Shown in pieces: positions 17,236 to 25,803 of a stretch of 64,000 bases of DNA. The position numbers and the translations under genes are program-made. Every line of letters begins with the position of its first letter. The first letter of the stretch is position 1. The notes under the pieces were generated by a model. It was given only the letters and a program-made list of their open reading frames with translations. It was not told where the DNA came from and did no database searches. The stretch is from NCBI GenBank assembly GCA_964647905.1, contig CAZYJR010000001.1, positions 289,195-353,194 on the forward strand, read 5' to 3'. The stretch is from CAZYJR01 sp964647905. Its GTDB lineage: Bacteria > Desulfobacterota > DSM-4660 > Desulfatiglandales > HGW-15.

Positions 17236-18567
17236 GTGAACATGCTTGATCAGCTCATCCGGGACAACCCGGATATAGTCAAGTACATGGTGAATTTTGA
17301 GGCCGGGCAGACGGTTTTCATGGAGCAGGACGCCTCGCAGGACCTCTACATACTGGTCTCCGGGGAGCTGGATGTGCTCAAGGGAAACAAGAGGCTTTCT
17401 CAGATCAAGGAGCGCGGGGCCTTGTTCGGCGAGATGAGCCTGCTCTTGGATGCGAGGCGTACGGCCACGCTCAAGGCCAGGACGGACGTCCAGGCCATCA
17501 GGATCCCGCCCGAGGAGGTAAAGGACTTCCTGTCCGATTGTCCGGATGTGGCCTGGGAGATCACCAGGTATTTGGCAAGGCGTCTGGATGAGGCCAGCAG
17601 GATATTGTACGGGCTGAACGAGTTCTATGACCAACTCCCGGACGCGGTGACCCTGACCGATCGGGAGGGGCAGGTGCTGTCTTGGAATGCAGCGGCGACC
17701 AACCTGTATGGTTACGAATGGGACGAGATGAGGCACAAGCCCGTGGAAGGATTGTACGAGGAGCCGGATCGATACCGGGAGTTCCTGGCCCAGGTGCAGG
17801 AAGGGGTCCCGGTCAGGGAGCGGGTCCTCAAGGTGGGCCACCCCAGGAAGGGAACGCGTTTCATATCCACCAGCATGAGTGTATTGTACGACGCCCACCA
17901 CAACTTCCAAGGAGTCCTTTCCATCGGCAGGGACGTGACCCAGGCCCAGAGTGTGGAGCAGAGGTACAAGACGATCCGGAACTGGGTGATACCCGCCCTG
18001 CTGGTCCTTTTCCTCTCTGTCGGGGGGGCCTTTGTGGCCTACCCCTATCTTACCAAGGGTTATCTGCCTACGGACAAGAAGGCGCAGGAGCTGAAGAACC
18101 AACTGGCAAAGGATTTTCTGCTGCTGAACTCCCTTCTCCGGGAGCCCCTCAAGACAGGAGATCGAAACCGAACCAGGAGGACCATGCAGGAGTTCTTCCA
18201 GGTCCAGGAGGCCTCGGCCTCCCCTTATACCGGGCTCCTGCTCCTGACGCCCGAGAAAAGAGTCTTCGACGCGTTTTTCATTGATATGAACGAGGACCAG
18301 ATAGGGGAGATGGTGGGGAACAGTTACGCAGGAATACCGTTCACCGGAGCGGAAGACTCCGTCCACAAGGTCCTCACCCTCTACAGGGTGGACAAGGAGC
18401 ACCCCATGGGGTACCGGTGCGTGGAGGTGGCCTTTGAGATGAACAGGGACGGTGATTTCCTAGGCTGGCTCCTCTTCCAATTGGACCCCGAAAAGCTGGA
18501 GGAAGTCTATTCCCTGGACGAGGAGGCGCTGGCCCGGTTCAAGTTCAAGGAACCGGGGGGCGAGTGA
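17236..18567 (+). CDS. Cyclic-nucleotide-binding/PAS membrane sensor
   Basis: Reads as three parts. Residues 1-125 form a cyclic-nucleotide-binding-type beta roll (GEMSLLLDARRTATLKA). A PAS domain (about 126-240, PDAVTLTDREGQVLSWN) follows. After a membrane segment (about 249-269) comes a roughly 170-residue domain resembling the DUF3365/Tll0287 sensor type (ELKNQLAKDFLLLNSLLREPL). No kinase, cyclase or DNA-binding output is visible. A GTG at 17236 has AAAGG-type bases upstream; an ATG two codons later is an alternative. One base separates it from the STAS-MlaE gene, so it may sense envelope state for that transporter. Confidence 0.72.
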   Translation: MNMLDQLIRDNPDIVKYMVNFEAGQTVFMEQDASQDLYILVSGELDVLKGNKRLSQIKERGALFGEMSLLLDARRTATLKARTDVQAIRIPPEEVKDFLSDCPDVAWEITRYLARRLDEASRILYGLNEFYDQLPDAVTLTDREGQVLSWNAAATNLYGYEWDEMRHKPVEGLYEEPDRYREFLAQVQEGVPVRERVLKVGHPRKGTRFISTSMSVLYDAHHNFQGVLSIGRDVTQAQSVEQRYKTIRNWVIPALLVLFLSVGGAFVAYPYLTKGYLPTDKKAQELKNQLAKDFLLLNSLLREPLKTGDRNRTRRTMQEFFQVQEASASPYTGLLLLTPEKRVFDAFFIDMNEDQIGEMVGNSYAGIPFTGAEDSVHKVLTLYRVDKEHPMGYRCVEVAFEMNRDGDFLGWLLFQLDPEKLEEVYSLDEEALARFKFKEPGGE

Positions 18568-18568
18568 G

Positions 18569-19705
18569 ATGCCTGATCGATTGCCCGACTCCTTCAATCT
18601 GCTGCCCCAGGAGGACGGCAGCCTGATCCTCGAGCTCCAGGGGCGGATGGACGCCGGGAGCGCGCCGGAAATGCTGGGCGGTGCGAAGGCCCTGGCCGAA
18701 GGGAAGAAACCGGATTCACTCACCGTGGACCTGGGCAAAGTGAATTATCTGGATGACTTCGGAGCACTGGTTCTCCTGGAGCTCCGGGAGTCCATGGAAA
18801 GGGCCGGGGGCGGTTTCTACATCAAGAACGCCGGGGAGTCCATTCAGACGCTGCTCTCGGTTTACAAGTTCGACAAGGCAACGAGGAAGGGGGCGCTGGA
18901 GAAAAAGCCCAGGCCCGACATATTCACGCGCATAGGGGCCGCCTTCCTGGATCTCTATCAAGACCTGCTTTACTTTATTTCTTTTGTGGGAGCGGTGTGT
19001 CTGGCCCTCCTGGCCGTGGCCAGGCGGCCCTCCTCGCTCAGGAGGGAGGACACGCTCCTCACCATGCAGAAGACCGGGTTCGACGCCCTGCCCATAGTCG
19101 GCCTGATAAGCCTTCTCCTGGGGATGATCCTGGCCTTCATGTCCTCGGTGCAGCTGAAGCAATTCGGGGCCGATATATATGTCGCCTCCCTGGTCAGCCT
19201 GGCCATGGTGCGGGAGTTGGGGCCGGTCATGACCGCCATAATAGTGGCCGGCCGCTCGGGGTCGGCCTTTGCAGCGGAGATAGGGACCATGAAGGTCTCT
19301 GAAGAGGTGGATGCGCTCTTTACCATGGGGCTGGATCCTACACGGTTCTTAGTGGTCCCCAAGATGATCGCCGCGGCCGTCATGGTGCCTTTTTTGACCC
19401 TTTTTGCCGATGTATTCGCGATATCAGGGGGCATGCTGGTCGGGATAACCATGCTGGATTTGACCCCCAACGCCTACCTTGCTGAGACGGTGCGTTTTCT
19501 CGGGATAAAGGACATAGTTTGGAGTTTTATAAAGAGCGTCTCCTTTGCCCTGCTCATCGCCTGGATCGGGTGCCTGAGGGGATTCCAGGTGCGAGGAGGG
19601 GCGGAATCAGTTGGGCGGGCCACCACCTCAGCGGTGGTGAGCAGCCTTTTCCTGATCATACTGGCGGATTCGGTCTTTGCCGTGATACGGGTCTACTGGG
19701 GATGA
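18569..19705 (+). CDS. mlaE: STAS-MlaE fusion permease
   Basis: Permease subunit of an Mla/Mce-type lipid transporter in the inner membrane. Residues 1 to about 105 are a STAS domain (LILELQGRMDAGSAPEML, VDLGKVNYLDDFGALVL), the role played by separate MlaB in E. coli. The remainder is a full MlaE domain with the conserved helices GLISLLLGMILAF, LVSLAMVRELGPVMTAIIVAGRSGSAFAAEIGTM and ISGGMLVG. MlaF and MlaD follow. The fusion would fix regulator and permease at 1:1. Confidence 0.93.
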   Translation: MPDRLPDSFNLLPQEDGSLILELQGRMDAGSAPEMLGGAKALAEGKKPDSLTVDLGKVNYLDDFGALVLLELRESMERAGGGFYIKNAGESIQTLLSVYKFDKATRKGALEKKPRPDIFTRIGAAFLDLYQDLLYFISFVGAVCLALLAVARRPSSLRREDTLLTMQKTGFDALPIVGLISLLLGMILAFMSSVQLKQFGADIYVASLVSLAMVRELGPVMTAIIVAGRSGSAFAAEIGTMKVSEEVDALFTMGLDPTRFLVVPKMIAAAVMVPFLTLFADVFAISGGMLVGITMLDLTPNAYLAETVRFLGIKDIVWSFIKSVSFALLIAWIGCLRGFQVRGGAESVGRATTSAVVSSLFLIILADSVFAVIRVYWG

Positions 19706-19741
19706 CCGGGCATCTGCGAGGAAGGCCGGAAGGGGCCGTAC

Positions 19742-20497
19742 GTGGGACCTAGGTCCGTGATTCAGGTGCGAAACCTTGTCGCCGGCTACGGCGAGGACGT
19801 GATACTGAGGGACGTATCCTTCGATGTATACGAAGGAGAGATCTTCGTCATCCTGGGCGGGAGCGGGTGCGGGAAGAGCACCCTGCTCAAGCACTTGATA
19901 GGGCTCATCCGACCGATGGGAGGAGAAGTGGTCATTGACGGGGACGACCTTTCAAACTGCGATGAGGGTTCATTCCACGCCGTTCTGAGGAAGATCGGGG
20001 TCCTGTACCAGAGCGGGGCCCTTTTCGGATCAATGACCCTGGCGGAGAACGTGGCCCTTCCCATCCGGGAATACACCGGCCTCCCGGCCGAGTCGGTGGA
20101 GGCCCTGGTGAGGATGAAGCTGGCCCTGGTCCATCTGGACGGATTCGAAGGTCATTTGCCCTCCGAGATCAGCGGGGGGATGAAAAAGAGGGCCGGGTTG
20201 GCGCGCGCCATGGCCCTGAATCCGAAGATCCTGTTCTTCGACGAACCCTCGGCCGGGTTGGATCCGGTGACGTCGGCCGGGCTGGACAATCTGATCATCC
20301 AGCTCAATCGAATCCTGGGGACCACCATGGTCCTGGTGACCCACGAGCTGCAGAGCATATTCAAGGTGGCTCATCGCATAATCATGCTGGACACTCGGGC
20401 CCAGGGGATCATAGCAGAGGGCGATCCGCACTACCTGCGCGATCATAGCCAGAACCGCTTTGTCAAGCAGTTCTTCAACCGAGAGCCTGAGGACTGA
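19742..20497 (+). CDS. mlaF: ABC transporter ATPase, MlaF type
   Basis: ATP-hydrolysing subunit for the MlaE permease. Walker A GGSGCGKST (residues 39-47), signature ISGGMKKRAGLARAM and Walker B ILFFDEPSAGLD are intact; MKKR after the signature is characteristic of Mla/Mce ATPases. The start is taken as the GTG after GGAAGGGG; another GTG five codons on is possible. It lies 36 bases after mlaE and 33 before the MCE gene. Confidence 0.95.
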   Translation: MGPRSVIQVRNLVAGYGEDVILRDVSFDVYEGEIFVILGGSGCGKSTLLKHLIGLIRPMGGEVVIDGDDLSNCDEGSFHAVLRKIGVLYQSGALFGSMTLAENVALPIREYTGLPAESVEALVRMKLALVHLDGFEGHLPSEISGGMKKRAGLARAMALNPKILFFDEPSAGLDPVTSAGLDNLIIQLNRILGTTMVLVTHELQSIFKVAHRIIMLDTRAQGIIAEGDPHYLRDHSQNRFVKQFFNREPED

Positions 20498-20530
20498 TAC
20501 CGGGCCTGGGATGTGAAAGGATAGTCTTGG

Positions 20531-21571
20531 ATGGCGACCCAGAAGACCAAGTTCAGCGTGGGGCTTTTCGTGCTGGGGGGTATTGTGATCGCCCTGGCGG
20601 GACTGATCTGGCTGGGCATGTCCAGCTTGTTTCGCGAGGGCAGCTATTTTGTGAGCTATTTCAATGAATCCGTGCAGGGGCTGGATGTGGACTCCCCCGT
20701 GAAGTACAGGGGCGTCTCGGTGGGACGGGTGGAGCGCATCGGGGTGGCCCCGGACTCCGAACTGATCGAGGTCGTGCTCAAGCTGGAGAGGCTGGAGACC
20801 CTGGACAAGGACATAGTGGCTCAACTCAAATCAGTGGGGATCACGGGCATAATGTTCGTGGAACTGGACAGGAGGGTGCCCGGTGCGCCTGACCGTTCCC
20901 CGAAGATCGATTTCCCCACCAAGTATCCGGTCATACCTTCCAAGCCCTCGGATATAAGCGAGCTCCTCAGGGGGATCGACGATGTGCTCAAGCAGATCAA
21001 CGCCATTGACCTGGAGGGAATTTCGGAAAAGGTGAAGCTTACCTTGGACGGCTTGAACAAGGCGCTTGAGGACGCGCAGATAGCCGCGGTATCCGAGGGC
21101 GTCCGGGGTGCGGTCCATGAGATGAGAAGCGCGGTGGAGAGGATCAATCGAATAGTGGAGCCCGAGCGCTGGAGCCGCCTGATGGCCTCGGCCGAGGATG
21201 CGGTCGGCTCCACCAGGGAGTTTCTGGGCAATGCGGGCCGGACCGTATCAACGGCGGGGCGGGCCATCGAAAAGGTCGACGGAATGCTAACCGAGAATCG
21301 GCATACCATAAGGGCGGCCTTGGAGGGGTTCAGGGCGGCCATGGAGAACGCGAACCGATTCTTGGAAAAGGGAACGGCTCTGGCGGGGAATACGGACGAG
21401 ACCATCATCAGCCTGCGCCGGCACCTCCTCTATACCGCCCAGAACCTGGAGACGGCGACGGAAAACTTGAACCGGATCACCGAGATGCTCGCGGATCAGC
21501 CTTCAAGGCTGATCTTCGGAGGCCCCCCGCCCAGGCGGCCCCTGGAGTCGGAAAATCCCGGGCCTCGCTGA
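20531..21571 (+). CDS. mlaD: MCE-domain lipid transport protein, MlaD type
   Basis: Periplasmic lipid-binding component anchored by one N-terminal membrane helix (about residues 9-30). The MCE domain follows (YFNESVQGLDVDSPVKYRGV, GRVERIGV, GITGIMFVELDRR). The C-terminal half is long, helical and heptad-like, longer than E. coli MlaD (346 against about 180 residues) and closer to PqiB/YebT or mycobacterial Mce proteins in having an extended helical tail. Confidence 0.92.
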   Translation: MATQKTKFSVGLFVLGGIVIALAGLIWLGMSSLFREGSYFVSYFNESVQGLDVDSPVKYRGVSVGRVERIGVAPDSELIEVVLKLERLETLDKDIVAQLKSVGITGIMFVELDRRVPGAPDRSPKIDFPTKYPVIPSKPSDISELLRGIDDVLKQINAIDLEGISEKVKLTLDGLNKALEDAQIAAVSEGVRGAVHEMRSAVERINRIVEPERWSRLMASAEDAVGSTREFLGNAGRTVSTAGRAIEKVDGMLTENRHTIRAALEGFRAAMENANRFLEKGTALAGNTDETIISLRRHLLYTAQNLETATENLNRITEMLADQPSRLIFGGPPPRRPLESENPGPR

Positions 21572-21604
21572 GTCCTGCGGCGGGAGGAGAGGAGGAGCGA
21601 TCTG

Positions 21605-22240
21605 ATGAGTGGAAGAGCCGCAGCCGTGCTGGTTCTGGTCTTTGTCCTGCCGCTCGCCTCGGGTTGTCTGAGCCTGAGCAAGTCGGCCCCAGATGTGGAC
21701 TATTACGTATTGGACTATGAGGCACCTGATTTGCCCCGGCTGGAGCCGCTCCAGGTGGTCCTCAGGCTGGAGCGCTTCAGTGTGGCACCCCCTTACAACA
21801 CCGAACGGATAGTTTACAGGGACGGCCCGTTCAGGCTCGACGCATACAACTATCACCGGTGGCGGGCCAATCCCGGGGACTTGGCGAGCTTCTTCCTGAA
21901 CCGTGATTTCCGAGACTCCGGGCTCTTCCGAATGGTGCTTCCTCTAAAGACCAGGTTTCAGGGCACATACGTGCTGGAAGGGACGGTTGACGAGCTCTAT
22001 GAAAGAGACACCGAGACCGGCTGGCAGGCGGTCATAGGCCTGAGCGTGTCGGTAATGGCCGAGGGGGAGCCGGATTTGAGCAAGCGCGTGTTGCTCCAGA
22101 AGAGCTACCGAGTGATGGAGAACTGTAAGGCGAACAATCCCGCGGCCTTTACCGAGGCGGCGAGTTCGGCCATGAGGCGGATCTCGGGCGAATTGATCCT
22201 GGATGTCTACCACGCCGTGAAACAGAGGAGGGCCGGGTGA
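21605..22240 (+). CDS. ABC-transport auxiliary lipoprotein (PqiC-like)
   Basis: Signal peptide with lipobox LASGC (Cys21), then about 190 residues resembling the ABC_trans_aux/PqiC family (DYYVLDYEAP near the N-terminus, PPYNTERIVYRDGPFRLDAY, a basic-to-hydrophobic C-terminal helix). Such outer-membrane lipoproteins partner MCE transporters. The reading GGAGGAGCGATCTG before the ATG is a good ribosome binding site. It ends the mla block, in place of a MlaC/MlaA pair. Confidence 0.8.
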   Translation: MSGRAAAVLVLVFVLPLASGCLSLSKSAPDVDYYVLDYEAPDLPRLEPLQVVLRLERFSVAPPYNTERIVYRDGPFRLDAYNYHRWRANPGDLASFFLNRDFRDSGLFRMVLPLKTRFQGTYVLEGTVDELYERDTETGWQAVIGLSVSVMAEGEPDLSKRVLLQKSYRVMENCKANNPAAFTEAASSAMRRISGELILDVYHAVKQRRAG

Positions 22241-22243
22241 GCC

Positions 22244-23164
22244 ATGGCACCGGGCAGGGGCAAGGCCCGAGGCGCTGAAGCCGGGGAGAACCCGACACTG
22301 GTGGAAACCCCGCTCGATCATCCCATGTTCAGGGGGTTCTTCGGGGCATGGCTCTGGCGGGGGACTCCGAGCTTCCTGGTGGATGCAGGCCCGGCAGGGG
22401 CGGCCGGGCATTTGGTTTCTTCCTTGAAGGGCCTGGGCCTGGAGAGGTTGGATTACGTCCTCCTTTCGCATATCCATCTCGATCATGCAGGCGGCGTAAG
22501 CAGGGTGCTGGAGGAGTATCCCGAGGCCAGGGTGATTTGCCACCGCAGGGCGGTCCCGCATTTGATGGATCCGGGCAGGCTCTGGGCCGGGAGCCTCCGG
22601 GTCCTGGGGGAGACCGCCGAGCTCTACGGGTCGGTTGAGCCGGTGCCTGAAGAGCGGCTGGTGCCGCATGACAGGGTCCGGCTTCAGGGCTTGTCCGTAG
22701 TGGGGACCAGGGGTCACGCCCCTCACCATGTGAGCTTTCTCTTGCACGGGCACCTGTTTGCAGGCGAGGCCGCGGGCAATTATCTCCTCGCACCCGGCGG
22801 GGCGGAATGGCTCCGCCCGGCGACCCCGCCCCGCTTCATACTGGAGGAGTCCATGGGCAGCGTGGAGCTCCTGATGGAGCTCGGCGACATGCCGATTTGT
22901 TACGCGCACTTCGGCCGGTCCGAGAGCTCCCGGGAGATGCTGCTCAGGTTCAAGGACCAGCTCCTGCGCTGGCGGGACATACTCGGCCGTATTCTGGGCC
23001 GGGACCCGGAGGCCGACCCGGACTATTGCATCGAGCGCCTCCTGGCGGAAGACCCGGAGCTGGCGGGATTTCGGGATCTGGATCGTGAAGCGCGGCAAAG
23101 GGAGCGATTCTTCATGCGCAATTCGGTCCGCGGGTACTTGGGATACCTCAGGGAGAGCGGTTGA
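22244..23164 (+). CDS. Metallo-beta-lactamase-fold hydrolase
   Basis: Zinc hydrolase of the MBL fold. HIHLDHAGG is the HxHxDH motif, GHAPHHVSF carries the next histidine, and AHFGRSE a later one; AGEAAGN carries the position of the bridging acid. An MBL domain of about 220 residues is followed by a helical tail (YCIERLLAEDPEL) resembling those in a flavin-free MBL subgroup. It follows the transport operon by 3 bases. The substrate cannot be told from sequence. Confidence 0.85.
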   Translation: MAPGRGKARGAEAGENPTLVETPLDHPMFRGFFGAWLWRGTPSFLVDAGPAGAAGHLVSSLKGLGLERLDYVLLSHIHLDHAGGVSRVLEEYPEARVICHRRAVPHLMDPGRLWAGSLRVLGETAELYGSVEPVPEERLVPHDRVRLQGLSVVGTRGHAPHHVSFLLHGHLFAGEAAGNYLLAPGGAEWLRPATPPRFILEESMGSVELLMELGDMPICYAHFGRSESSREMLLRFKDQLLRWRDILGRILGRDPEADPDYCIERLLAEDPELAGFRDLDREARQRERFFMRNSVRGYLGYLRESG

Positions 23165-23168
23165 CCGC

Positions 23169-23196
23169 TTGAGTTCCTTTGGACTTGTATTATATT
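23169..23196 (+). promoter_or_regulatory. Promoter and possible Fur operator ahead of fur-feoA
   Basis: TTGAGT and TATATT with a 16-base spacer. The -10 lies within an AT-rich stretch whose ends TTAT and ATAA are inverted, so it could overlap a metalloregulator site; the match to a Fur box is weak. Confidence 0.4.
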
Positions 23197-23284
23197 CATT
23201 CATAAGGCTCGGTAGGAGGCCGGTTGCGGTTCACGCCGGGCCGCCGGTTTTCGAGATGAATGAAAACGATCGGGTTTGAGTTAA

Positions 23285-23995
23285 ATGATCAGAGACAATA
23301 GCAACGAGAAAGCCAACTTCAGGGCGCTTATCGAAGGGGACGAGATCGGACGGGTGGAGGACCGCCTGAATATTATCGACGTGTTCCTGGCCACGGAGGA
23401 GCATGTCACGCTGCAGGAGCTGATGGAGCGGCTGAGAGAGAGGGGGTATGACTACGCCCCGGAGTTCGTGCGAGAATGCATGAATCGGTGGGTGGAGCAC
23501 GGCTTCGCCCAGAAGGAGCTCTTCGAGGGTCAGCCTCCCCGCTACGAGCACAGGCATCTGGGCAGGCATCACGACCACTTGATATGCACCAAGTGCGGCC
23601 GCATCATCGAGTTCAGGAACGATGAGATGGAGGCCCTCCAGTTGAGAATAGCCGGGGGACACGGCTTCCATATGCTCCAGCACAAGATGGAGATATACGG
23701 GATCTGCAGCGACTGCCTGGCCGAGAGGCGCCCGATGCTCCCGCTGGCCCTGGCCAAGTCAGGCGAGAGGGTGATCATAAAGAGCATGGCGGGAGGCAGG
23801 AGCGCCCAGGGAAGGCTCTCTTCCATGGGGCTCAGGCGGGGGGATATCCTGGAGGTCATCAGCAACAACGGCCAGGGGCGACTCATTGTGGGGCATGACT
23901 GCACGCGCCTGGCCCTGGGGCGCGGGGTGGCGGAAAAGATTATGGTCTCGCTCGCTCCCCAAGGGCAAAGGCTGGGCTGCCGGGGGGAGAATTAG
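23285..23995 (+). CDS. Fur-family regulator fused to FeoA domain
   Basis: Residues 1 to about 145 are a Fur-type repressor: winged helix (LATEEHVTLQELMERLRERG), then HRHLGRHHDHLICTKCGRIIEF with the metal-binding histidines and the first CxxC, and CSDC as the second CxxC. Residues about 155-236 are a FeoA SH3-like domain (MAGGRSAQGRLSSMGLRRGDILEVI, ALGRGVAEKIMV). A fusion puts the iron-uptake accessory domain on the sensor itself. No feoB lies in the window. The ribosome binding site is weak. Confidence 0.9.
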   Translation: MIRDNSNEKANFRALIEGDEIGRVEDRLNIIDVFLATEEHVTLQELMERLRERGYDYAPEFVRECMNRWVEHGFAQKELFEGQPPRYEHRHLGRHHDHLICTKCGRIIEFRNDEMEALQLRIAGGHGFHMLQHKMEIYGICSDCLAERRPMLPLALAKSGERVIIKSMAGGRSAQGRLSSMGLRRGDILEVISNNGQGRLIVGHDCTRLALGRGVAEKIMVSLAPQGQRLGCRGEN

Positions 23996-24026
23996 GAGTG
24001 GATTCGGCCGGGGCGCCCGGCGTTGC

Positions 24027-24779
24027 TCAGGCCATGCGCCGGAGCAGGTCTCGACCGCGGTCCCGAATACGCCTGACCACCCGCTCCAGTCCGCCCCGCC
24101 TGTAATAGCGGCTGAGCTCGCACCCGCTCAGTCCCTCCGGGTGGTGCCTCAACTGAAGCTTCACGATCGCGTTCAGGTCGTCCCGGATGAATCGTTTGTA
24201 GATAAGATTGAGGGGGAAGGCCTTGAATTCCGAGGCGCTGATTGCAGCGGACCAGTCCACTATGTAAGGGGACTGGTCCGGGCCCACGAGTATGTTCGGG
24301 GCCCTCTTGAGATCGCAGTGGGCCACGCCCCTGGAGTGAAAAGCGGCCACCAAGTCCCTCAGCCTGCAGAAGAATTCCGGGGGCAGCCTCCGAGTCTTTT
24401 CCAGGCCTTCCACGCTATGTCCCTCAATCCTCTCCATTACCACGCCCGGCCCTTCCACGGTGCAATAAAAGGCGGGCACTCCCGGTACGCCGTTCAGCCT
24501 GCGAAGGGCCTTGACCTCCCGCCGGACCAGGAAGCGCCCCACGGTCTTCCTGTATGCCGGCCGGTTGTAGGAGTAGTCCTTGACCACGGCCTGCTCTCCG
24601 CCTCTTTCCAGGAGCCATATCGCCGGCCGGGTGGCGGAGGGCGCCCGCAGGAGCCTGGAGCGTGCAAGGTCGATTTCAGCGCGGCCCAGTGAACCGAATA
24701 CGTCGGCCGGGGTCCTATTCTTCGATCCGGTACTTGAAATAGGCTGCACAGGCGCCCTCGCTGGAGACCATGCATGCAC
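24027..24779 (-). CDS. Small protein-kinase-like phosphotransferase
   Basis: Shows a kinase fold similar to lipopolysaccharide/Rio-type kinases: a beta-3 lysine in QAVVKDYSY, a hinge near VVMERIEGHSVEG, catalytic loop HCDLKRAPNILV and a DWS motif in the DFG position. The only usable start lies 65 bases inside hypD, so it is the last gene of the hydrogenase/polyamine operon. The first 30 residues, encoded in the overlap, are unlikely to be structured. Substrate unknown; lipid A core sugars or a small molecule are as likely as protein. Confidence 0.7.
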   Translation of the reverse strand: MHAWSPARAPVQPISSTGSKNRTPADVFGSLGRAEIDLARSRLLRAPSATRPAIWLLERGGEQAVVKDYSYNRPAYRKTVGRFLVRREVKALRRLNGVPGVPAFYCTVEGPGVVMERIEGHSVEGLEKTRRLPPEFFCRLRDLVAAFHSRGVAHCDLKRAPNILVGPDQSPYIVDWSAAISASEFKAFPLNLIYKRFIRDDLNAIVKLQLRHHPEGLSGCELSRYYRRGGLERVVRRIRDRGRDLLRRMA

Positions 24780-25803
24780 CCACCGGTGTCCGGGGGGTGC
24801 ATTGCTTGCGGAAAAGCGGACAATCGACAGGGCGGGCGGCGCCTCTCAAGACTTCGGGGCATCGGCAACCGGGGGGCTCCTTGGCAGGCGGGGGATTGAT
24901 TTCAAAGCGGCGCCCGGCGTCGTGTGAAGCGTAGGAATCCCTGATCGCCAGACCGCTCAGCGGTATCCGGCCCATTCCCCGCCAGGTGCTCTCACACGGC
25001 TCAAAGACCTCTTCCATCACGGCCAAGGCGCTCGGGTTCCCCCGCGGCCTGACCGCCCTCACATACTGTATCTCCGCTTCGGCCCTCCCGGCTTCGATCT
25101 GGCTCAGGAGCATCAATACGGCCTGCAGGATGTCAACCGGTTCGAATCCGGCCACCACGCAAGGTATCCCGTATCGGGCGGCCACCTTTTCATAGAAGGA
25201 GATCCCGATGACCGTGCTTACATGTCCGGGGCATATGAACCCGTCGATCGCCGAGTCCGCGGACGATGCCAGGGCGTCCATGGCCGGAGGCAGAAGCTTG
25301 TGCGCGGAGAGCACCGAAAAGTTCTTGACGCCCTTCTCCCTTGCCGTTCGGATCGCGGCCGCCACTGTCGGGGCCGTGGTCTCGAACCCGATGCCGAGGA
25401 ACACCACTTCCCGTTGAGGTTCATTCACGGCCGTCCGGAGGGCGTCCAGGGAGGAGTATACCACTCTCACATCCGCGCCCATGGAGGCCTCCCTGCTGAG
25501 GGAGCTTTGCGAGCCCGGCACCCGCAGCATGTCCCCGAAGGTGGCCACGGTGACCCCCGGTGTCCCGGCGAGCTCCACCGCCATATCGATCTGTTCCATC
25601 GAGGTCACGCACACCGGGCACCCGGGACCGGAGATCAGTTCCACCTGTTCCGGGAGCAGCGCCCGCAGGCCGTGACGAAAAACGGCCATGGTGTGGGTTC
25701 CGCAGATCTCCATCAGCCGCACCGGCCTGCGCGAGGTCTCTCGAATCCGTTTCGCCAGCTCCTCGGCCAGATATCTATCGCGATACTCGGTCAAGTGCTT
25801 CAT
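24715..25803 (-). CDS. hypD: Hydrogenase maturation protein HypD
   Basis: Iron-sulfur scaffold that, with HypC, builds the Fe(CN)2CO unit of [NiFe]-hydrogenases. Diagnostic motifs are CGTHTMAVFRHG (Cys34) and GPGCPVCVT (Cys62, Cys65), with GFETTAPT and C-terminal cysteines for the [4Fe-4S] cluster. Length 362 is normal. Its ATG overlaps the agmatinase stop as ATGA. The usual neighbours hypC and hypE are absent from the window. Confidence 0.95.
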   Translation of the reverse strand: MKHLTEYRDRYLAEELAKRIRETSRRPVRLMEICGTHTMAVFRHGLRALLPEQVELISGPGCPVCVTSMEQIDMAVELAGTPGVTVATFGDMLRVPGSQSSLSREASMGADVRVVYSSLDALRTAVNEPQREVVFLGIGFETTAPTVAAAIRTAREKGVKNFSVLSAHKLLPPAMDALASSADSAIDGFICPGHVSTVIGISFYEKVAARYGIPCVVAGFEPVDILQAVLMLLSQIEAGRAEAEIQYVRAVRPRGNPSALAVMEEVFEPCESTWRGMGRIPLSGLAIRDSYASHDAGRRFEINPPPAKEPPGCRCPEVLRGAARPVDCPLFRKQCTPRTPVGACMVSSEGACAAYFKYRIEE

